Origin: Nocardioides sp.
GTDB taxonomy: Bacteria > Actinomycetota > Actinomycetes > Propionibacteriales > Nocardioidaceae
Reading direction: 5' to 3'
Length of the DNA: 8,719 bases
Assembly (NCBI GenBank): GCA_021166815.1
Contig: JAJPEO010000319.1
Span: forward strand, 1-8,719
Of the stretch, positions 5,289 to 8,719 are shown one piece after another. Position 1 is the stretch's first letter, and each line of letters begins with the position of its first letter. The translations under genes were made by a program, and so were the position numbers. Below the pieces are notes generated by a model. The model worked only from the letters and a program-made list of their open reading frames with translations, searched no databases and was not told the DNA's origin.

Positions 5289-6421
5289 GACGACACTCCA
5301 TCACGGGGCGGGGCCTGCTGCTCGCGCGGCGCGGCGAACCAGCGACGCACCTCGTCGCGCCGCAGCAGGCCGAGGGTGATCACGGCCGCGACCCCCGGGG
5401 GCATCGCCATCAGCCCGGCCATCGAGCCGCCGGAGGTCAGGACCACGAGCAGGCACCCCACGGCGCTGATGCCGGCGGCGGCGACCCAGGTCCGGCGCGC
5501 CCAGTCGCGGCGCCCGAGGGCGAACCCGGCGCCGACGAGCGCGCCCAGGCACATCAGCAGGATCGTGCCGCCGGAGAGGAAGGTCGAGCTGCGCACCTGC
5601 GCCAGCGAGATCTCGCCGAGGTCGACGCCCGACTGCTCCTGCTGCTGCTCGAGCTGGTCCATGACGAGGTCGGGGGCGGCAGCGACGACGCCGACCGCCA
5701 CCAGGGCGACCAGGCCGACGATGAAGGCCGAGACGACGGTGATCACGAAGGCCGCGACCAGTGCGCCCGGGCGCTGGCCCTCGGCGAGGTGCGCGGGGGC
5801 GTGCTGGTCGGAGGAGGGCTGGTCGATCCACGGCGGCGGGGGGAGGTGCTGCAGCGCCGGGGGCGTGGCGTACGGCGTCTCGGACGGGCCGGGCTGCGAG
5901 GACGGCGGCGCGCTCGGGGGCCACTGCGCCGACGGCTGCTCGCGGCGCTCACGATCGGCGGCGGCGCGCTCCCGCGGCTGTGGCGGGGTCCAGCGGCCCG
6001 TGGCGAACCACTCGGCGGCCGGGGGCATGAAGAGCATGACGACGCCGGCCGCGACGAACGACCCGGCGATCCCGCCGGACATCATCCCGGCGACGAACAG
6101 CGGCCCGGCGAGGAACGCCAGTGCGACGCGGGAGGACTTGTCACGACGCAGGACGTAGAAGCCCAGGATCGCGGTGGCGGTGGCGCAGACCGCCGCCACG
6201 ATCGCCGCGACGTGCAGCGCGCCCAGGACGCTCTCGATGCCGAGGCCGAGTCCGTCACCGGGCGGCTGGGCGAGGAACTCCTCGACCGCGTTGCGCGACT
6301 CCAGCGAGCGCAGGTTGCTGACGCGCTCCCAGGCCGTGAGCACGACCATGGTCGAGGCCGCCATGATGATGACGGCGGCCATGGTGACCTGGGGCGGACG
6401 CTGCTCGATGGTCTTGCTCAC
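5285..6421 (-). CDS. Polytopic membrane protein with two fused four-helix units
   Basis: A 378-residue protein of unknown function, first gene of the pair. The N-terminal unit has hydrophobic segments at about 12-30, 67-91, 97-113 and 117-133, ending PPAAEWFATGRW (133-144). A charged then Pro/Ser-rich linker spans about 145-215. The C-terminal unit has segments at about 219-248, 283-303, 309-328 and 334-352, ending EVRRWFAAPRE (357-367). Both units share a long loop after helix 1, a GFxLxRRDxxxR motif between helices 2 and 3 (GFYVLRRDKSSR; GFALGRRDWARR), and a WFA motif after helix 4, so an internal duplication is likely. The second loop holds a Gln/Glu-rich stretch (256-263). I start at the GTG at 6421: GGGAG lies 9 nt upstream and helix 1 follows directly, whereas in-frame upstream extensions reach into the divergent lipoprotein gene. 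The stop overlaps the next start (GTGA). Confidence 0.78.
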   Translation of the reverse strand: MSKTIEQRPPQVTMAAVIIMAASTMVVLTAWERVSNLRSLESRNAVEEFLAQPPGDGLGLGIESVLGALHVAAIVAAVCATATAILGFYVLRRDKSSRVALAFLAGPLFVAGMMSGGIAGSFVAAGVVMLFMPPAAEWFATGRWTPPQPRERAAADRERREQPSAQWPPSAPPSSQPGPSETPYATPPALQHLPPPPWIDQPSSDQHAPAHLAEGQRPGALVAAFVITVVSAFIVGLVALVAVGVVAAAPDLVMDQLEQQQEQSGVDLGEISLAQVRSSTFLSGGTILLMCLGALVGAGFALGRRDWARRTWVAAAGISAVGCLLVVLTSGGSMAGLMAMPPGVAAVITLGLLRRDEVRRWFAAPREQQAPPRDGVSS

Positions 6422-6497
6422 CCGCACAGTCTCCCAAGTCGCTGGTGAGGCGCCACATCCCCAGCGCCGGGTCTGCCCCTGGGGCACAATGCCGTGG
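6422..6497. promoter_or_regulatory. Divergent promoter region between the membrane pair and the lipoprotein gene
   Basis: This 76-nt gap must drive the minus-strand membrane pair and the plus-strand lipoprotein gene. On the minus strand a GGGAG ribosome site (6435-6431) precedes the GTG at 6421. On the plus strand CACAAT (6485-6490) sits exactly 7 nt before the GTG at 6498; it keeps the A at position 2 and T at position 6 of TANNNT but lacks the first T, so it is a weaker leaderless candidate than the other boxes here. No -35 element is evident. Confidence 0.45.
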
Positions 6498-7673
6498 GTG
6501 AGGACGGGGGGTCGGAGCACGGCGGCTGCGCTGGCGGTCGCCGCGTCGCTGCTCGCGGCGTGTGCCGCGGACGGGCCACGCCGCGCGCCGGCCCCGTCCG
6601 GGCCGCCACGAGCCGCGGACCCCGGCTGGCAGCGCGTCGAGGTCCCGGGCGAGATCAGGGCCATGGACGGCACCTACAGCGCCCGACTCGGGATCGCCGG
6701 CGTGCTCGACGACGGCGGCCCGCTGGCCGCAGCCGTCAAGGCCGACCGGGTCAACCACGTCGCCGGCCGAGTGCCGGTCGCCCATCCCGACGGGCTCCAC
6801 GGCATCACCGGGGACATCGAGAACGACGGCCTCGTCGAGCAGTCCGACCCCGGCAGCGGCGTCCCCGCTCGGCTCCACATGGGCTGGATCGGGGACGACA
6901 AGTGGGACCCGGACCCGTCCTCGCCCGCCTACCCCGAGCTCGAGGAGTGGCACACCTCCACGCTGCGCGACGACCGCGGTCGCGCTGCGGTGTGGGCGTC
7001 CCTGCTCTACGACGACGAGGGTGACGTCCGGGCCGTCGGCGTCGTGCCGGTCGGCGCACGGTGGCGGATCCGCGCCTGGGAGCAGGGCGGCCGGGGCTGG
7101 CACCTGGTGGATGCCGGGCGGCCGCTCTTCCTCGGCTCGGAGCCGAGCACGACCGCCCTGCTCACGAGCACCGAGGAGGTGATGGTCAACGTCGCGGGGG
7201 TGATCGGCCGGGGAAGGAACGACCCGGAGCCGTCGCTGTGGCGGCTGGAGAGCGACCCGTACGGCAGGCACGAGTGGGGGCGTGCCCGGTTGGCGGGTGG
7301 GGCCGACGTCGTCACGGACGTGCACTCCTGGGCCCTCGGCACGTGGGTCGCCGGGACCCGCGACGGCCGGCCCATGGTGTGGGACTGGTCCGACGATGCG
7401 GGCGAGCGGATCCCGCTGCCCGACATCGAGCTCGACCCCGCCGACCCGGTGGTCCGCATCCTGCACGGCCCCGTCGTCTGGCCGTTGACCCTGGCCGTCC
7501 AGTCACCGGGCGGCCCGAGCGTGTGGATCCGCAAGGACGACCAGTGGCAGGAGGTCGTCGCGCCCCCGGGCAGGCTCACCCTCGCCGAGGGCTCGTCGTA
7601 CGGCCCCTACCTGCTCATCGACGACGCGCTGTGGTTCTGGTCGATGCCCTACGAGGAGTGGGGGAAGCAGTGA
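6498..7673 (+). CDS. Secreted lipoprotein of unknown function, possibly beta-propeller-like
   Basis: A 391-residue protein with a typical lipoprotein signal peptide: basic start (RTGGR), hydrophobic stretch at about 8-20 and lipobox LAAC with the lipidated cysteine at residue 22. The mature protein should be tethered to the outer face of the membrane. I do not recognise a family. It is rich in Trp, Asp and Gly, with short beta-like segments such as SLWRLE, MVWDWSDD, SVWIRKDDQWQEV and ALWFWSMPYEEW spaced through the C-terminal half; this resembles propeller-blade strands but is not a defined repeat. The start is uncertain: GTG 6498 follows a CACAAT box at 7 nt, while an in-frame ATG at 6489 would add only three residues and has no convincing ribosome site. 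Both keep the signal peptide. It is a single-gene unit divergent from the membrane pair. Confidence 0.8.
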   Translation: MRTGGRSTAAALAVAASLLAACAADGPRRAPAPSGPPRAADPGWQRVEVPGEIRAMDGTYSARLGIAGVLDDGGPLAAAVKADRVNHVAGRVPVAHPDGLHGITGDIENDGLVEQSDPGSGVPARLHMGWIGDDKWDPDPSSPAYPELEEWHTSTLRDDRGRAAVWASLLYDDEGDVRAVGVVPVGARWRIRAWEQGGRGWHLVDAGRPLFLGSEPSTTALLTSTEEVMVNVAGVIGRGRNDPEPSLWRLESDPYGRHEWGRARLAGGADVVTDVHSWALGTWVAGTRDGRPMVWDWSDDAGERIPLPDIELDPADPVVRILHGPVVWPLTLAVQSPGGPSVWIRKDDQWQEVVAPPGRLTLAEGSSYGPYLLIDDALWFWSMPYEEWGKQ

Positions 7674-7709
7674 GCGTCCCGCCGGCCGGGTCGGCGCCCA
7701 CCCCGGTCC

Positions 7710-7715
7710 TAGGCT
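7710..7715 (+). promoter_or_regulatory. -10 box of leaderless DoxX-like gene promoter
   Basis: TAGGCT is followed by 7 nt (CGCGAGC) and the ATG at 7723, the same geometry as at 50-55, 92-97 and 3343-3348. It lies in the 49-nt gap after the lipoprotein gene, so the DoxX-like gene can be transcribed on its own. No ribosome site precedes the ATG. Confidence 0.62.
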
Positions 7716-7722
7716 CGCGAGC

Positions 7723-8142
7723 ATGAAGGCCCAGACCCTCGCCCGTGTCGCGCTCGGCCTCGCCATGGTCGGGGCCGGCGTCAGCCACCTCACCACGCAG
7801 CGCCAGGAGTTCCAGGCCCAGGTCCCCGCGTGGTTCCCGATCGACGAGGACCTCACGGTGCTCGGCTCCGGCGTCGTCGAGATCGCGCTGGGTGCCTCGT
7901 TCGTGGCTCTGCCACGGCACCGACGCACCATCGGGGCGCTCCTGGCGGCCTTCTTCGTCGCGATCTTCCCCGGCAACATCGCCCAGTACGTCGAGGGCGT
8001 CGACGCGTTCGGCCTCGACACTGACCGGGCACGCCTGATCAGGCTGTTCTTTCAGCCGGTGCTGGTGCTGTGGGCCCTGTGGGGCGGCGGCTGGCTGCGC
8101 CGCCGGCACCACGAGGCGGACCACCGGCACGACGGGGCCTGA
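7723..8142 (+). CDS. DoxX-like small integral membrane protein
   Basis: A 139-residue four-helix membrane protein resembling the DoxX/MauE-like superfamily. Hydrophobic segments lie at about 5-22, 44-63, 67-87 and 106-124. The N-terminal ARVALGLAMVGAGVSHL and the central PGNIAQYVEG are the recognisable parts. Members are often linked to redox or thiol stress complexes or act as quinone-associated subunits; no partner is visible here. The C-terminus is a His/Arg-rich tail (RRRHHEADHRHDGA) that could bind metal or simply be a positive-inside anchor. The ATG is fixed by a TAGGCT box 7 nt upstream and by helix 1 starting immediately. The stop is 12 nt from the convergent CPBP gene stop. Confidence 0.75.
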   Translation: MKAQTLARVALGLAMVGAGVSHLTTQRQEFQAQVPAWFPIDEDLTVLGSGVVEIALGASFVALPRHRRTIGALLAAFFVAIFPGNIAQYVEGVDAFGLDTDRARLIRLFFQPVLVLWALWGGGWLRRRHHEADHRHDGA

Positions 8143-8154
8143 GCCACCCCGGCC

Positions 8155-8719
8155 TCACAGGGTCGGGAGCCACTCCACCCGACCGGCCAGGACGGCGTAC
8201 CCGACGAAGGCCCCCACGTCGAGCAGGGTGTGGGCGACCACGAAGGGCCCGACCCGGCCCCAGCGACGGTAGAGCCAGCCGAACAGCAGCCCCATCGCGA
8301 GGTTGCCGACGAAGCCGCCGAACCCCTGGTAGAGGTGGTAGCTGCTCCGCAGCAGGGCGGCGAGCCCGATCGCCGGGAGGTCGCCCAGCCCCAGCTGGCG
8401 CAGCCGCACCTGGACGAACCCGAGCACGACGAGCTCCTCGAGGAGCGCGTTCTCGACAGCGGCCAGCACCAGGACCGGCACCCGCCACCACTCCCCCGGC
8501 AGCGACTGGGCCACGACGGTGAGGTTGGTGCCGAGCGCGAAGGTCGCGAGGTAGAACGCCACGCCGACCGAACCGACTCCCAGCGCGAGCCCGGCGCCCC
8601 AGCCGACGTCGCCCCATGTCGCCCAGCGCCCGCCGCGCGCCCAGACCTCGCGCACGCGGGTGCCCGAGCGCACCAGCAGGTACGCCGCCAGGCCGACCGG
8701 CACCAGCGCGAAGCCGAGG
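8155..8719 (-). CDS. CPBP family intramembrane protease-like protein (partial, N-terminus off window)
   Basis: 187 C-terminal residues are visible; the frame stays open to the right edge, so the true start is outside. It belongs to the CPBP (CAAX protease and bacteriocin-processing, 'Abi') family of membrane metalloprotease-like proteins. Motif 1 is the glutamate pair in NALLEELVVLG (codons at 8439-8434). Motif 2 is RSSYHLYQGFGG with its histidine near 8337, and motif 3 is AHTLLDV with its histidine near 8232. The arginine of the classical EExxxR motif is not present: the fourth residue after EE is Leu. From memory this EELVV form and SYHLYQG are usual in an actinobacterial subgroup. Helices alternate with short charged loops. 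The in-frame GTG at 8703 is internal-looking, since hydrophobic sequence (LGFALV) continues upstream of it. Substrate unknown. Confidence 0.82.
   Translation of the reverse strand, partial: LGFALVPVGLAAYLLVRSGTRVREVWARGGRWATWGDVGWGAGLALGVGSVGVAFYLATFALGTNLTVVAQSLPGEWWRVPVLVLAAVENALLEELVVLGFVQVRLRQLGLGDLPAIGLAALLRSSYHLYQGFGGFVGNLAMGLLFGWLYRRWGRVGPFVVAHTLLDVGAFVGYAVLAGRVEWLPTL

Noticed and set aside
4692..6158. A 488-codon open frame on the plus strand, antisense to the two membrane-protein genes
   Set aside because: It spans two well-supported minus-strand genes. Its translation is a repetitive, charged mixture typical of antisense frames in GC-rich DNA, and its start lies inside the repeat array.
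6422..6673. Upstream extension of the 378-residue membrane protein to an ATG at 6673
   Set aside because: It would overlap the signal peptide and early coding part of the divergent lipoprotein gene, and helix 1 together with a good ribosome site fit the GTG at 6421.
1..8719. A defence island, prophage, insertion sequence, toxin-antitoxin pair or biosynthetic cluster
   Set aside because: No transposase, integrase, nuclease, methylase, modular synthase or paired small toxin-like frames are visible, and base composition and codon style look uniform throughout. The CPBP ('Abi') gene alone is not evidence of phage defence.

Overview
This is a very GC-rich actinobacterial chromosomal window. The dense coding, GTG starts, strong G/C third-position bias, leaderless promoters and gene types together suggest the Nocardioides/Propionibacteriales area; that genus is an inference from sequence style, not a search result. 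I see no tRNA, rRNA, CRISPR, insertion sequence or phage gene. It reads as ordinary core-to-accessory chromosome rather than a mobile island.

Layout. (1) 1-104: the first 14 codons of an unidentified minus-strand gene diverge from a DedA-family membrane protein gene (105-851); both appear leaderless, with mirror-image TAGGGT -10 boxes. (2) 861-1388, minus: pyrE, orotate phosphoribosyltransferase (pyrimidine synthesis), convergent with the DedA gene. (3) 1518-3247, plus: a two-gene ABC-2 exporter operon (ATPase plus permease, ATGA overlap), closed by a very strong 47-nt imperfect palindrome. (4) 3356-4519, plus: a PLP-dependent aminotransferase resembling actinobacterial DapC/YbdL-type enzymes, with its own leaderless promoter. 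(5) 6421-4524, minus: two translationally coupled genes (GTGA overlap) for polytopic membrane proteins with proline-rich segments; the upstream protein looks like two fused copies of a four-helix unit and the downstream protein like a third copy with an APYGQ repeat tail. (6) 6498-7673, plus: a secreted lipoprotein of unknown function, divergent from the membrane pair. (7) 7723-8142, plus: a small DoxX-like membrane protein. (8) 8719-8155, minus: a CPBP-family (Abi/CAAX protease-like) membrane protein cut by the right edge.

How it fits together. The genes do not form one pathway. Two real operons are visible (the ABC exporter; the four-helix membrane pair) among single-gene units. Two themes recur. 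Several transcription units start with a TANNNT box exactly 7 nt from the start codon (leaderless initiation). All three convergent pairs are separated by only 4-12 nt, so they have no private terminator space. I found no convincing undescribed system. The most distinctive items are the 3258-3304 palindrome, the triplicated membrane unit, and the unassigned lipoprotein opposite it.
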